The notes: generated by a model from the letters alone, not told the origin. Counted from the first letter of the stretch, positions 33,033 through 44,159 are shown. The stretch: DNA of 64,000 bases from Lepiota brunneoincarnata (GCA_023014365.1 JAEBUN010000011.1:1221076-1285075), one strand, 5' to 3'. Numbers and translations: made by a program.

Positions 33033-36000
33033 TCAAAGTGAGTGAAGAGGACCAGGCTTTGCAGGGTAAGAGGAATGAAAAGCCTCTACGAGATCTATAG
33101 CATGTTCAAGCTCGGTGGCTGGCAACCACGAGGACTCTTCTTCAGTGTCTTCGTAACCTAACCAGATGACTTTATAGAGGAGCTTGCACGCGTGGCGCCG
33201 ATCGATCTTAGAGTCGACGATGCGGGCAATCTCGTATTCTGGTTCACCGTCAATGGAAACCGGCGCGGGCGGCGGATCCGATCGGGCGGGTATGGTGTTA
33301 GGTGTGGCTGGTTCGAGCATGGAAACATGGAAGACTGGGTGTACTCCACGCATGGAGTCGGGAAGTTGGAGTGTAAGGGAGTGAGTACCTGCTTGTGCAA
33401 TGATCTCATAAGGCCCAAGGTACTTTTCGGAGAGTTTTTTGGAGGGACGGGTGGTGCGGAAGAATTGGGCTTTCACGAATACCTTTTGTCCAACCTTGAA
33501 GTCCGGGGCGGGGAGTCGGCGGGCGTCGGCGGAGGTCTGATAACGTTGCTGGGCTAGCGCTATTTCGGACTTCAGGGTGGTATGTAGGTTGTCGAGATCA
33601 ACAGCAAAATGGCGGGCCCGGGCGGAGGCAAGATCATGTTCAGGATGAACTGTGATGTTCGGATGGTATCCTTTATTAGCGAAGAATGGGGAGATACCGG
33701 TGGTGGCACTAGGAGCGTTGTTGTAAGCAAACTCAGCTAGGGGTAGTAATTCGGACCAATTGTCCTGTTGGTAGTTACAATAGACCCGAAGGTATTGTTC
33801 GAGGGTCTGGTTGGTGCGTTCCGTTTGTCCGTCGCCTTCTGGATGGTAGCCCGAGGTGAAATGTAGCTTCATGTCAAGGGCTTGTCCCAATGAGCGGAAG
33901 AAGTGGGAGACGAATTCGGAGCCGCGGTCGGAGGTAACATGTTCGGGTACGCCGTGCTTGGAGAAGACGTGGAGGACGAATAGGCGGGCGAGGTCGGAGG
34001 AGGTGACGGTATCATAAGTCGGGATGAAGAGGGATTGCTTGGTGAGTCTGTCAACGATTACCAGGATGGCGTCATAGCCGGAGGAGGCGGGAAGTTTTTC
34101 GATGAAGTCCATGGAGATTGAATTCCAAGGGCGTTCGGGGATGGGGAGTTGCTTAAGGAGACCGTAGGGGCGATGGCGCTGGGGTTTAGACCTCATACAG
34201 GTGACACAAGACTTACAGAAATCCTTGACGAAGGTGCGGACGCTAGGCCAGGTGTATTCGCGCCGGATGAGTTCCAGCGTTTTATTCTGACCGAAGTGGC
34301 CGGCTAGGACGTGATCATGCTTGTACTGGAGGACCCGAAGTCGGAGATTGTCGGTGTCAGGGACGTAGATTCTGTCGTCTAAGAGGAGGAAACCTTTATC
34401 ATTAACTGACCAACGGCCTTCTGGGCTGGCAAGATGGGTGGAAGCGGTCGGATCCGCTGGTAGGGCGGCGAGAATATCGCGGTGTAGCTGATCGAGGTCC
34501 ATGACTACAGCTGCGCGAAGGGAAGGGGCGTAAAGAGTGGTGGCACGGACGGAGGCCGCGAGCTGTTCGTGAGTGAACACAGGCCGGAAGTTGTGCGGGT
34601 TGACTGATGCATAGTCGCTATTCCCCCCTTTAGGGTAGACGTCCCATCGTCTAGTTAGGGCGTCAGGCTTGGTGCCGAGGCGGCCGGGTCGGAAACGGAT
34701 GACGAGGTGGAATTGGGATAGGAACTCGGACCAACGAGCTTGGCGGCGAGTCAGGATCTTGGTGGTGCAGAAGTATTCGAGGTTCTTGTGGTCAGTGACC
34801 ACATCAATAGCAAGGGGGGCACCTTCGAGATAGTGCCGCCAGATGCGAAAGGCTTCGAATATCACCAGGAGTTCCTTGTTGTGAGTGTCATAGTTGAGTT
34901 CGGCCGTGTTAAAGGTGCGGGAATGGAATGCAACGGGATGGACCTCCCCATCGTCGGTGACGATAGAGAGGATTGCCGCAAGGGCGTAGTCGGAGGCATC
35001 GGTCTCGACAATGATCTGAGCGTCGGGGACCCAAGGAGTGAGGACGGGGGCGGAGATAAATGCTTCCTTCAGGGAGTTAAAGGCCTCGCGACAATCATCA
35101 GTAAAATTCCACTTCACGTCTTTGCGGGTGAGGCAAGTGAGCGGAACGACGATGTCGGAGTATCCGTGAATGAAGCGACGGTAGAAATTGGCGAAGCCTA
35201 GGAAGGACTGGATGTCCTTGACTTTCTTAGGCTTAGGCCACTCCTGGATGGTCTTGACCTTAGATTGGTCCATTCGGAGGCCGTCGGGGGAGAGAATGTA
35301 GCCGAGATATTCCACTGTGTCAGAGTGGAACTGGCATTTGTCAGGGCGGGCGTATAGACCGTGTTGGCGGAGCCGCTTGAGGACCTCCTTGACTTGGTCA
35401 CGATGGATACTATGGTTGTCGGAGTATATCAGAATGTCGTCAAGGTAGATAGTAACGCAGACGTCGAGCATGTCCTTGAATATATCGTTCATGAACCGCT
35501 GGAAGGTGGCGGGGGCATTGGTGAGGCCGAAAGGCATAACCATCCATTCGAAGGAGCCGTAGCGGGTCCGAAAGGCGGTCTTCCATTCGTCGCCGTCAGC
35601 AACGCGGACAAGATGGTAGGCGTGGCGGAGGTCGATCTTGGTATATACGCAAGCTTTGCGAGGGGAGTCTAAGAGGTCGGAGATGAGTGGAAGGGGATAG
35701 CGGTCCTTCTTGGTGATACGGTTGAGACCTCTAAAATCAACGCATAAGCGGAGGGAGCCGTCCTTTTTCTTGACGAAGAGGACCGGGGCTCCATGAGGGG
35801 AAGTGGAGGGGCGGATGAAACCAATAGATAAATGTTCGTCAATAAAATCACGTAGAGCTCCAAGCTCTGATTGTGAAAGGGAGTAAATGGTACCGACCGG
35901 AGGCTGACCGCCATCCTCTAGGTTAATCTGGAGGTCGTAAGGGCGGTGTGGAGCAAGTGTGTCAGCACGCGATTTACTGAAAACGTCAGCGAACTCGTGG

Positions 36001-36842
36001 TATTCCTCGGGGATAGACGAGAGGTCAGGCGGTTCCTCGGAGACAGAAGAGGACGCGGCCGATGCGGAGGCGGCGGAAAGATTTATTCGGAATTGTTGGG
36101 AGCCAGGGAGCTTGGCAGCGCGGATAAAGGCAGGAGCGTTTATCAAGGAGATGTGCGGTTTCGCAAGGGGGACAGATTGGGACGAGGTCCCGGACAGGGG
36201 TGGTGAACCTAGGTCAGGAGAGTCAGGGGCGGCCATAGGCGGAGCCGATGCGGGTGCGACGCAGGTAGAGACGGAAGCAGGATTCTCGAGTAGGGATGGC
36301 CGGAAAGTAATACTGCCCAAAGCCCAGTCAATCAACGGATTGTAGCGGGTGAGCCAGTTGTGTCCTAAGACCACAGAACAGGAAGAGTCGAGCCGGGTGA
36401 CATAAGTGTCCAAAATGATAGATTCACCGGAGGGGAAAGATACAGGCAGTTGCGCAAGCTCCGTAATGTAGGCATTTGAGGTCCCATCAAATAACCGAAG
36501 TTCAATAGCCGGAATGGACGAGGTTGGAATACTATGAGAACGAACAAAAGATGAGTCCACAAAACAGTGAGTAGAACCACTATCAACAAGGGCTTTGAAA
36601 GGAGAAAGAGAAGAGAAATCAGAACTAACTACATTGTCCGTTGTAGAAATCGGGTCCGAAGCGGAGAGTACGGAAGCGGAGACAGAAGATACAGAAGTAA
36701 TTAAAGGAGAAGTTAATGTGATATGAAAGGAGTTCGGGTCGGAAAGAGCGGACGCATTGAGACGGAAACTCTCTGGAGCACAGCAGAGTTCAATGCGATC
36801 CTCAGTCTGTGCAGAGGCCTGAGGACCGCCGACTATTTTTTC
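33033..36842 (-). CDS. pol: RT2 pol polyprotein (PR-RT-RH-INT-chromodomain)
   Basis: This open frame without stops runs from the gag overlap at 36842 to TGA at 33033-33035, about 1269 codons. It has no ATG of its own near the start and lies in the -1 frame of gag. Order: aspartic protease (LVDSGSTHCFVDSSF, about 36560-36595), reverse transcriptase (YTKIDLRHAYH; TIYLDDILIYS with YLDD), RNase H (VETDASDYALAAILS), and integrase with an H-H-C-C finger. The DDE triad is all present (MDFIEKLP, TSDRGSEFV, GDGQTERTNQ). A C-terminal chromodomain (YEIARIVDSKIDRR...YKVIWLGYEDTEEESSW) marks it as a chromovirus; chromodomains of this group steer integration to marked chromatin. All catalytic residues I can check are intact, so it may be active. 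Confidence 0.95.
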   Translation of the reverse strand, partial: EKIVGGPQASAQTEDRIELCCAPESFRLNASALSDPNSFHITLTSPLITSVSSVSASVLSASDPISTTDNVVSSDFSSLSPFKALVDSGSTHCFVDSSFVRSHSIPTSSIPAIELRLFDGTSNAYITELAQLPVSFPSGESIILDTYVTRLDSSCSVVLGHNWLTRYNPLIDWALGSITFRPSLLENPASVSTCVAPASAPPMAAPDSPDLGSPPLSGTSSQSVPLAKPHISLINAPAFIRAAKLPGSQQFRINLSAASASAASSSVSEEPPDLSSIPEEYHEFADVFSKSRADTLAPHRPYDLQINLEDGGQPPVGTIYSLSQSELGALRDFIDEHLSIGFIRPSTSPHGAPVLFVKKKDGSLRLCVDFRGLNRITKKDRYPLPLISDLLDSPRKACVYTKIDLRHAYHLVRVADGDEWKTAFRTRYGSFEWMVMPFGLTNAPATFQRFMNDIFKDMLDVCVTIYLDDILIYSDNHSIHRDQVKEVLKRLRQHGLYARPDKCQFHSDTVEYLGYILSPDGLRMDQSKVKTIQEWPKPKKVKDIQSFLGFANFYRRFIHGYSDIVVPLTCLTRKDVKWNFTDDCREAFNSLKEAFISAPVLTPWVPDAQIIVETDASDYALAAILSIVTDDGEVHPVAFHSRTFNTAELNYDTHNKELLVIFEAFRIWRHYLEGAPLAIDVVTDHKNLEYFCTTKILTRRQARWSEFLSQFHLVIRFRPGRLGTKPDALTRRWDVYPKGGNSDYASVNPHNFRPVFTHEQLAASVRATTLYAPSLRAAVVMDLDQLHRDILAALPADPTASTHLASPEGRWSVNDKGFLLLDDRIYVPDTDNLRLRVLQYKHDHVLAGHFGQNKTLELIRREYTWPSVRTFVKDFCKSCVTCMRSKPQRHRPYGLLKQLPIPERPWNSISMDFIEKLPASSGYDAILVIVDRLTKQSLFIPTYDTVTSSDLARLFVLHVFSKHGVPEHVTSDRGSEFVSHFFRSLGQALDMKLHFTSGYHPEGDGQTERTNQTLEQYLRVYCNYQQDNWSELLPLAEFAYNNAPSATTGISPFFANKGYHPNITVHPEHDLASARARHFAVDLDNLHTTLKSEIALAQQRYQTSADARRLPAPDFKVGQKVFVKAQFFRTTRPSKKLSEKYLGPYEIIAQAGTHSLTLQLPDSMRGVHPVFHVSMLEPATPNTIPARSDPPPAPVSIDGEPEYEIARIVDSKIDRRHACKLLYKVIWLGYEDTEEESSWLPATELEHAIDLVEAFHSSYPAKPGPLHSL

Positions 36843-38233
36843 AAGCTCGGGAGAGCCGGCGCGTCTGTCTCGGGGAGCTGAGCCTGTCGGCCTTTAGCCT
36901 TGGCATCAGGGAATTTTTTCTTGTCGCAGTTAGCAGCCCTGTGATTGGGATCTGTGCAGACAAGGCAGAGGTTATTGTCGAAACGTCGTTGACGTTCCTC
37001 GGGGGTTAATTTACCGTCCTTACCAAGTTTACTAGTAAGGTCGGATTTGGGCGGGGCCGATTTCTGACCGGCGGACGGGTTGGGCGGATTGCCCTTGAGG
37101 CTGGTGTTGGGCGTGCTGCCTCTGTTATTATTGGCAGGCTTGGCGGCAGGTTGCGGGTTGGTCGAGGTGGAAGGGGATGGGTTACCTCCAGGTTTCCTAG
37201 AGGCGGTCGGGTCCGAAACGGATTTGGCGCGGGCCTTCTCGTGTTGGCGTTCCCAGTAGCGAGCGTCGATCTTCATCGCTGCTGCTCGCATTTCGATGAA
37301 GGTGTCGGGCTTGCCGTCGGGCCGATTGGACAGAATGTCCTGGATGCGGTCGGGGAGGCCTTTGTAGTAGCGGTGACAGAATACTTCGTCACCCCAGCGG
37401 AGTTGGCCAGCTAGACGGAGGAAATCGACGTTGTAGACGGCGATCTTCTCGTCGTAGCGCATTCGGAGGGAGTCAAGCTGCTCAGCAGCTTCTCCGGTCG
37501 GATCCGCGGGACCGAAATTGGTCTGCAGTTCCAGGGTGAACTGGTCCCAGTCCTCGATCCAGTTGTGTATTATTCCGTGGTTGTCGGCCTCATCGAGGCC
37601 GATTTCGAAGTGTTGCTGTGCCACGCCTGTGAGGTATGTCAACGCGAAGTTGACCTTGGTGGCGGGGATAGCGAACTGGGCCGGGTTAGTACGGAAATAG
37701 AGCCGACATTGGAAGAGGAAGGGTTTGAGTTTGGCGGGGTCGGAACCTGTAAAGATGTCAGGTTCGCGAGCTTTGGTACGGGGAGATCGAGGAGGCTGTG
37801 GGGCTTGAGAGTTCCCACGGCCGTCCATTTGGTCGGCTATGCGTTGGAAAACTCGGAGTATGAGTCTATCATGGTCGTCTCGGGTGTTGCCAGGTGGGAT
37901 GTTGTTGTTGTTGTCGCCGTTGTCTGATGGTTCGTCATCGCCCGGGGGCCCGTCCCCATTGTCAGGGTAGTCGTCGGGATCACCAGGGTCGCTGGGATCA
38001 GGATTGGGGTCGGGGCCGTCGTCGGGGCCATCGGGAGTCCGGAATACTGAAGGTTGTATATCTTCAGAGAAACGGTCTGGGGTCGAGGGTGCGATCGATT
38101 GTTGGTGAGAGCGAGAAGCCCTCGGGGAGTCGGGTTGCAGTTCCTCGGAAGGAGGTTGTCGAGTGATGCGTTTGCTACGGCGAGCGGCTGGAGTTACCAG
38201 AGTGTGAGTACGGGTAACTGTTCGAGAGACCAT
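36833..38233 (-). CDS. gag: RT2 Gag
   Basis: 466 codons from ATG 38233 to TAG at 36833-36835. The N-terminus is basic, followed by an Asp/Pro/Gly-rich region and the gypsy capsid domain (about residues 160-330, including FALTYLTGVAQQHFE and LRWGDEVFCHRYYKGL). The C-terminus has a zinc knuckle CLVCTDPNHRAANC (CX2CX4HX4C). It ends in Lys-Lys on a run of six A directly before TAG, and pol continues in the -1 frame from that point. Gag is the structural protein of the particle and binds the element RNA. Confidence 0.95.
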   Translation of the reverse strand: MVSRTVTRTHTLVTPAARRSKRITRQPPSEELQPDSPRASRSHQQSIAPSTPDRFSEDIQPSVFRTPDGPDDGPDPNPDPSDPGDPDDYPDNGDGPPGDDEPSDNGDNNNNIPPGNTRDDHDRLILRVFQRIADQMDGRGNSQAPQPPRSPRTKAREPDIFTGSDPAKLKPFLFQCRLYFRTNPAQFAIPATKVNFALTYLTGVAQQHFEIGLDEADNHGIIHNWIEDWDQFTLELQTNFGPADPTGEAAEQLDSLRMRYDEKIAVYNVDFLRLAGQLRWGDEVFCHRYYKGLPDRIQDILSNRPDGKPDTFIEMRAAAMKIDARYWERQHEKARAKSVSDPTASRKPGGNPSPSTSTNPQPAAKPANNNRGSTPNTSLKGNPPNPSAGQKSAPPKSDLTSKLGKDGKLTPEERQRRFDNNLCLVCTDPNHRAANCDKKKFPDAKAKGRQAQLPETDAPALPSLKK

Positions 38234-38286
38234 GGTTAGAAAAATTCAGAGTGTGGTGGACAGGAGGAGTTTGAGTCTGATAATAC

Positions 38287-38949
38287 TGTTAGAGCCGGTG
38301 CGGGTCGGGACCGAAGCGGAGGGTCGGGGTGGTATCCTTGGTATAAGGTAACCGGGGGACAGGGCGAAGTCAGTACGTAGACTTCGGGACCGAGGCGGAG
38401 TACGTCGGGCGGGGGGTTGGACTTGCGGCCTCAGCTTATGTGCTGTGCCCTCCTACTGTCCTAGTCCGTATTTCAGGAAGTCGGAGCCGAAGCGGAGCGA
38501 GGCAGAAGAGAGGAGAGGATATGGAACAGGGAGCTGGTCCGCTGCTCGATTCGATTATCAGACTGAGGAGTACAAGCCAAGTGCCTACGGTATATATACT
38601 ACTAGCTCGACAAATGATGACTCGTACTGACTACGTGCGGAGCGAAGCGGAGACCCATATGGTTACAAGCGGATTACGAATAATTTCCAATGGAATGGAG
38701 ACCGGTACGGGTATGGAGACTGGTAACGTATTCTGATTACGGACGGAGAATGGAGAACTGGACAATGGGAGCACCGAGGGTCAGGTGGTCGTGGCACGTG
38801 TAGAGGTAGGTCGCGTGATCGGGGCGAAGGGTTGCGGTCGGAGCCAGTCGGGGCCAAGTCGGAGGGCATAGGGTTGTCGTGTGGAGCACACGTGGAGTCG
38901 AGAAGCCGAAGCCTAATGGTTAAGCTCTAGGTTTGGTGTGGATATGACA
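38287..38949 (-). repeat. RT2 5' LTR
   Basis: 663 bases, carrying the presumed promoter of the element, which is transcribed leftwards. Gag starts 53 bases downstream. Confidence 0.95.
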
Positions 38950-38954
38950 CTCCT

Positions 38955-39328
38955 CCTCCTTCATCTCCAAAGTTTCAAAGTTGTCCACCATCACATACTC
39001 CAAAATCTCACAGTACTGCTCTACATCTATAATCCCCTTAACCTCCACTAGCATTCCTATTCCTTTCCACCTCATAGCCTGCCATACCATAATGTTATGA
39101 CCACCTTCATGCTTAACAGTAGGAATAATAGTCTTGTCTGAGAGTCCTTCCCCCTTATACATCTTCTCATATGACCCAAGCTTGTTGATTTTTGTTTCAT
39201 CTGTCTATAATATCCATTTTCAATCTTCCACTGTCCAATTCTTGTGCTTGTGGGCAATTTGAAGTGAGTAATTCAATATTGCTTCTTAAGAAGAGGTCAT
39301 TTGGGTAAAGTCTTAGTTCAAGCTTTTA
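38955..39328 (-). pseudogene. Tc1-like transposase, middle part
   Basis: Reads WTVED-stop-KWIL-stop-TDETKINKLGS, then NIMVWQAMRWKGIG, with the first catalytic Asp in TDET. The two stops replace Trp codons (TGG to TGA and TAG). A frameshift follows upstream. It is the continuation of 30761-31080 beyond RT2 and ends at the TA where the Fot1-like element sits. Confidence 0.75.
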
Positions 39329-40626
39329 CAGTGTTGGACCATCAATCAACACTCCAGATTAAAATCATTTTTTGTACTTCCACATTGCTCCAAATCCCAA
39401 CAAAAATTAGATAGTTGTATGCTAAATGATATTCTACATCACATGAAATGGTATTATAGAGAGCCATAGTGCATGATTATTTGTTATGTTTTTTCCAACT
39501 ATTGGCACCAAAAAGCAGAGAAGACCATCAATTGACACACTGTGACCAATCTGTGACAAAGCCTTATCAATCCATCACCTTGTTATCTTCCTCTCCTTCT
39601 CCACCCTCCCCATCATGATAACCCATCTCCTGCTCCTCTGAGCATCAACAATGTGAGTCTTGACAAGCCCAAACCAAGCTTGTACACTCTCAGAATTGAG
39701 TGCATGTGCTCATTGAGTGTCTAGTGGTTTACTCCACTGAGCCTGAAGAACTTTGTAATGCTTTTGTTTAAATCCTTTAAACCAATAGTCTCCCAGTAGT
39801 GTATAATCCTCTCCCTCTGTTTTTTGTACAATTGTGTTTGCATAAACCATGATCTGGGCTTGCTTCAAGGGTAGCCCATGGTCAGCTGACTGGAGAATGA
39901 AGTTGAGGAGAACTTGTTCCTTCACTGGGCTGAGTCATTGTAATGTTGCCAAATATTCTTCCTGAGTTTTCTCCCCATTTATGTGACATTGTAAGCTCTT
40001 CAATGCAACTCCAAACTGCTTTGCAAATATCCTGAGGCCTTGAGGCTTTGCCATAGTCTGTTTTTCCAGGTTATAAGCTTCTGCAGCACTGTCAAGGTTC
40101 CTGTCAATTATATTGTGAGCCTTCTGTTTTTTGACAGCCTCTGAGTCTGCATGAGCAACCATAGGAACTAGTTACAGGCTTTCCAAGTAGCAGGAGAGAA
40201 GATTTGGGAGGGGGAGAATTTTTTGCTTTTTGGGTACCTCTTCCTTTATCCTAAATGTCACACTCCCAAAGAATCAATATTGCTCTACAATTCTGATAGC
40301 TATACTTCTGAAATGTCTTGGAGGGGTACATAATATGTATATCAACAAAACTAGCTCCAAAGCAAGCCAAGATATACAGTATTAACCATTCAAACTTGAA
40401 CTGACCCTGTGATCAAAGTTGTTTGGTCCCATTTTGATAGATTTCAGGGAAAGAATCACTTATATCTCTATGTATCTTGCCTCAGTGGTTGCAATATTCA
40501 ATCCTGTTATAGCTACATACAAGACATATTTACTCTGAATTTATCAGAATATATGCACTAACTGACAAAGCTGAAAAGCCAAGTGTGTCAATTGATGGTC
40601 CTGTGTCAATTAATGGTCCAACACTG
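39329..40626 (-). mobile_element. Fot1/pogo-like DNA transposon, decayed
   Basis: TA-flanked (39327-39328, 40627-40628). Both ends read CAGTGTTGGACCAT inward, and the right end repeats the GACCATCAATTGACAC word. The internal minus-strand reading shows a pogo-type helix-turn-helix with a CENP-B-like domain but no complete transposase. Confidence 0.75.
39630..40162 (-). pseudogene. Pogo/Fot1 transposase N-terminal remnant
   Basis: From 40162 the frame shows a psq-like helix-turn-helix (LRIFAKQFGVALKSLQCHI) followed, after a stop, by a CENP-B/Tc5-type domain (EQVLLNFILQSADHGLPLK, LLGDYWFKGFKQKH). This is the DNA-binding N-terminus of fungal Fot1 and pogo transposases. The DDD catalytic domain is missing or unrecognisable. 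Confidence 0.7.
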
Positions 40627-41874
40627 TATATTTCAGTGTGTTTATGACTATGACCCCAGAAACACAGACATCTATTGCTGAACCTTATGGATACCAATAA
40701 ATATTGATGCACTTCTTTGAATTGTGTGAGAGTTGAAGGGCTCACCAGAGCTTGGAGCAGATTAAGTTTGGCCACAGAGAAGTTCAAATTCCCACCCTGC
40801 ATTGCAGCTCTGAACGACAATGGGGTAAGTACTGGCAAAGTGCTTTGTGTCTGTTTCCCTCTCTGTTGAGCTATTCGAATTGTTGCTAAATCTACTTGCT
40901 CCACTACTAGCTTCATACATATCTTGCTTCAGCAACTCCCCTAGCTTCAATGTGAGTGTTCCTTTGCCACTATGCTTACACCCTTGCTGCTTCAACAGGT
41001 GTTCACTCAGCCAGAGAAGTGTAAAGAACTTTGTTCTGGATGGTGAAAGACATGTGAGAGGAGTGTTGAGAATACAAAGAGAAGATGCACAAAATCCAGG
41101 GTGGTTGCAGTTGCTATTGTCTGCAGAGTGAAATGGAGAGCAGAAGGAGATCTACAAGTGATGGGTGTCTGGATTAAACACCTGGTCAAAAGTCATAGCA
41201 TGGCAAAAGCTAGGTGTTGGATAAAACCAAAATCCTAATCAGTGATCAGCCCTTTATGGCCGACCCAACCTCACTGGTCCTAGCTAACTTCCACTGTTCC
41301 TCTCTACTGCTGGGCTCTTATCTGGACTCAGAATACCTGAACAGTTTCATTCTCTGCAGTCTTTTAAGCACCAATGATTGCACCAGCACTTGATAGGTGT
41401 GTGGCATGATGTCCACTACAGCACCATGCAACCCATCCAGTCCTATTCTATGTCAGTTCTGCAGGTACAGTGATGACATGCTCTTTACTGTGACTAATCA
41501 CAGAACAAAGGCCTCTGATGCATGCCACCAATTAGGAGCTGCTTCAGACAAATACAACCAAATTCCAGTCTGTTCAGAACACTAAAGGTGCAGACCTGGT
41601 GAGTCCATATTGCTCTTCAGGGTTGTAGGGAAGGAACACATGCCTGTGTGCCTTTTTGGAGACCCAAGGCTTCCTACCTCTGCTATTTTACAATCTGTGT
41701 TCATTGGGGCTCTAGGTAACAGTGCATAGATACCAGCACCCCTTCTGTTTGTCTTAGGAATGGGATAGTGTTGACAGTGTCAATAGGCCATCACTGCTCA
41801 AGCAATGCCCTCTTAGTTGGGTTTGAAATGGCCCTGCTCAACAGGCTTCCTCCCTCTGACATAATGCTGCATAT
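40627..41874. other. No gene recognised
   Basis: Minus-strand frames of 75-130 codons around 40530-40995 overlap each other and carry no known motif; one has a Leu-rich segment (VAKLNLLQALVSPSTL). I cannot support a gene here. Confidence 0.4.
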
Positions 41875-42202
41875 TGTCAGGGGAATATAGATGGCCAGAA
41901 CCAAGTTAATATTCGAGTGCTGATAATAATTGGTATGGGTGCTACTTATATACAAATAGTGGTCTGTGCACAGACCGGGTAACCAAACACTACATAGCTA
42001 CCAGAATATAACATGCACAAACAACATACAATGGTAGTAATTACAACCATGCGTGGATCGGACTTGGGGATAGGGGTGACTGAAGGCTGAGGCTGGGCTC
42101 GGGCATTAGGTATTGGCTAGGAAGGCCGAACCCAGACACCTTACCACAGACCTCTAGATGTACCTTGCATAAGGGGGGTGCTATGGCACTAATCCCCTTA
42201 CA
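41875..42202. mobile_element. Solo LTR
   Basis: A 328-base TGTCAGGGG...CCCCTTACA unit with perfect CATAT duplications (41870-41874 and 42203-42207). It belongs to the same family as 19104-19414 but is more diverged, with TG/CA where the other has CG (for example CATGCGTGG against CGCACGTGG). Confidence 0.9.
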
Positions 42203-44159
42203 CATATGCCCCATCAATAAGTCTTTGTTCTCCTGAAATAGAATGCCTGCTTCATGATACCAAGAAATATGTCTGCAAGTAAGCCCAGAATGGAGCATGA
42301 ACTACAGGCCTGCATGTGCCAGCACCTTGGGTTAGTGACCATGATTCTAATTGTATCTTGGTGATTGTCCTTCACAGCATCATCAGGTGGATACTGGGTG
42401 ACCAATGGATACCTATTGGCAATGTTGCACCACTCAGAAGTAATGCAGATGGCATTGATATGCTGATTTCACGCTTATACATGAAACCTGTGCTCAGGAA
42501 TGATTCTCTACATAGAATCATTGGCTATGTCATTAAGGAACTCTATAGAGGATTGGTACTATGTCCTGTAGTAGCCAGTTCAACTGAATTGAGAATATTC
42601 AAGCCTCAGAAGTGTTCAAACTAGTTCATTATCACTAAGCTTAGTGAACCAAGCTACTGGAACACTCTCTGGAGGGATTCAGGACTCTACATAGCCTATC
42701 AAATATACTCCAGTTGCATCAAGAGACCTTATGAGCAGTTTTCTGATGAACTCAGAGGCTGTAGTAGGCATATGATGCCAACAACAAGTCCAATAATGAT
42801 GACCAGGACCATGGAATGGAATGTCCAACATTTGGGAGGCAACAACTGAAGCCCAGTGCCCTATAAACATCAAAGACTTCATAAGTAATGAGTGCTTTGT
42901 GGGTCCCAGCACCTTGGCATACTGCCTAGTTGAGATTAAGTACACTAGATCAAGGGAATATCCATTTGCTATACATCCAATCATAATTGATCCAGAGACC
43001 TGACATGCTCATGTGGACACAGAATAATGCAGCCACACACAGAACATGTCTGGCTGGATTGCCATTCATCAATCAGAGAAAAGCCTATAACCCAGGGCAA
43101 GGCAGAAATGCTGCTGAACCTTCTAAAATATTCTACAGTGCCTGTAACAATTAAGCTTATTGTTTTCTATTTTCTATTTACTATTCTTGTATGTATCTCA
43201 ACAATATAAAAACAGTCACACTTGTCCATGGAGAAGCAAAAGAGGTCTCACCCCCACTTCCACATGCAAGTCTGTGAGCCATGATCAAAGATGGTTTCAG
43301 AGGGCTATTTAGTGTGCATTGTTAAGTGCAAATTCTATGGTTATCAACCAACCCAGAGACAGAGAAACAGAGAACAGAGTTTTCAGAGTATTCCAGAGCC
43401 AGAGACAGAGATCAGAGTTTAGAGTACTAGAGACCAGAGACCCCACACCTTGACTTGACAGGGATTGTCACTTCATTGCTGCACCTGTACAGCTAAGATA
43501 ACTTCAACAGCTGTTTGTTAACCTCTATAAACTATACTCTCCTGAATTTTGCTGTCAGAACATGCCCCCAGAACACCCCAAAAGATGAAACCATTCATTA
43601 TCTCTTCTATACACCTTGTATTAGCTTAAGCTTATCAAAATCCGACTAAGCTTAGTGAAAACAAGTGGCCTATACATATTTTAAACTACCGAACATTTCA
43701 ACCTTTTCAGCATGGTCCAAAATTAAATTTTGTCCACCACACTGCATGATCAGAACCCAAGAGTTGCTAGTGATCTAACACAGCAGAGGATTCCTTTGAC
43801 AGTGGAAGATGCATGATGGATACTTGACTCCCCACAGCCTGTGTGCAGTGACCAAGTGGGTGATATGGGTTGTCTAAGAGTGGTTCTTGATGTTAGCTTT
43901 GGACAGGCTGCACTGCTTAGATGTGGCTGTTGCAAGCAGATGAAGGGTTGGGGCAGCTTGGTCTGGGGGTGAGTTGGTTTGTTCCCTGACTTCAGCAACT
44001 GCAAAAGATGTGTCTGCATCTAAGTGTCATGTGCCTCATGGTCCCAGTGTGAATTTGCATGTCCAACAGGGGCTAAGATACAAGGTAGTTACAAGACATA
44101 TAATTGTGAACAACAATTGTACATAACCCTCATACCCATACTGCCTATTCACACATTGG
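42203..44159. other. Intergenic DNA without a supported gene
   Basis: Short frames only; 42316-42624 (plus) is open for about 100 codons without motifs. A purine-rich CAGAGA tract (43353-43441) stands out, and the palindrome CACTAAGCTTAGTG occurs near 42633. The left neighbour is the solo LTR; the right neighbour is the end of the NTPase pseudogene. Confidence 0.4.

Larger units (their letters stand above)
31081..38949 (-). mobile_element. Ty3/gypsy chromovirus RT2, apparently intact
   Basis: LTRs of exactly 663 bases each (TGTTAGAGCC...ATATGACA) are flanked by a perfect CTCCT duplication (31076-31080 and 38950-38954). The minus strand holds gag and pol without any internal stop. The plus strand holds a spliced gene between pol and the 3' LTR. 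The LTRs differ at 7 positions. It is inserted in a Tc1-like transposase gene. No standard TGG-type primer-binding site is visible after the 5' LTR, so another priming mode is possible. Confidence 0.97.
30534..39328 (-). mobile_element. Second Tc1-like transposon, split by RT2 and truncated
   Basis: It starts CAGTGGGTCAAAAAACTGTC after TA (30532-30533). As in the element at 14064, the outer motif recurs in reverse complement about 180 bases inside (30724-30744), so the left inverted repeat has the same mirrored layout with a different sequence. Transposase remains lie at 30761-31080 and 38955-39328 on the minus strand, divided by chromovirus RT2. The other inverted repeat is not found; the element seems to be cut at the Fot1-like insertion at 39329. 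Confidence 0.75.
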
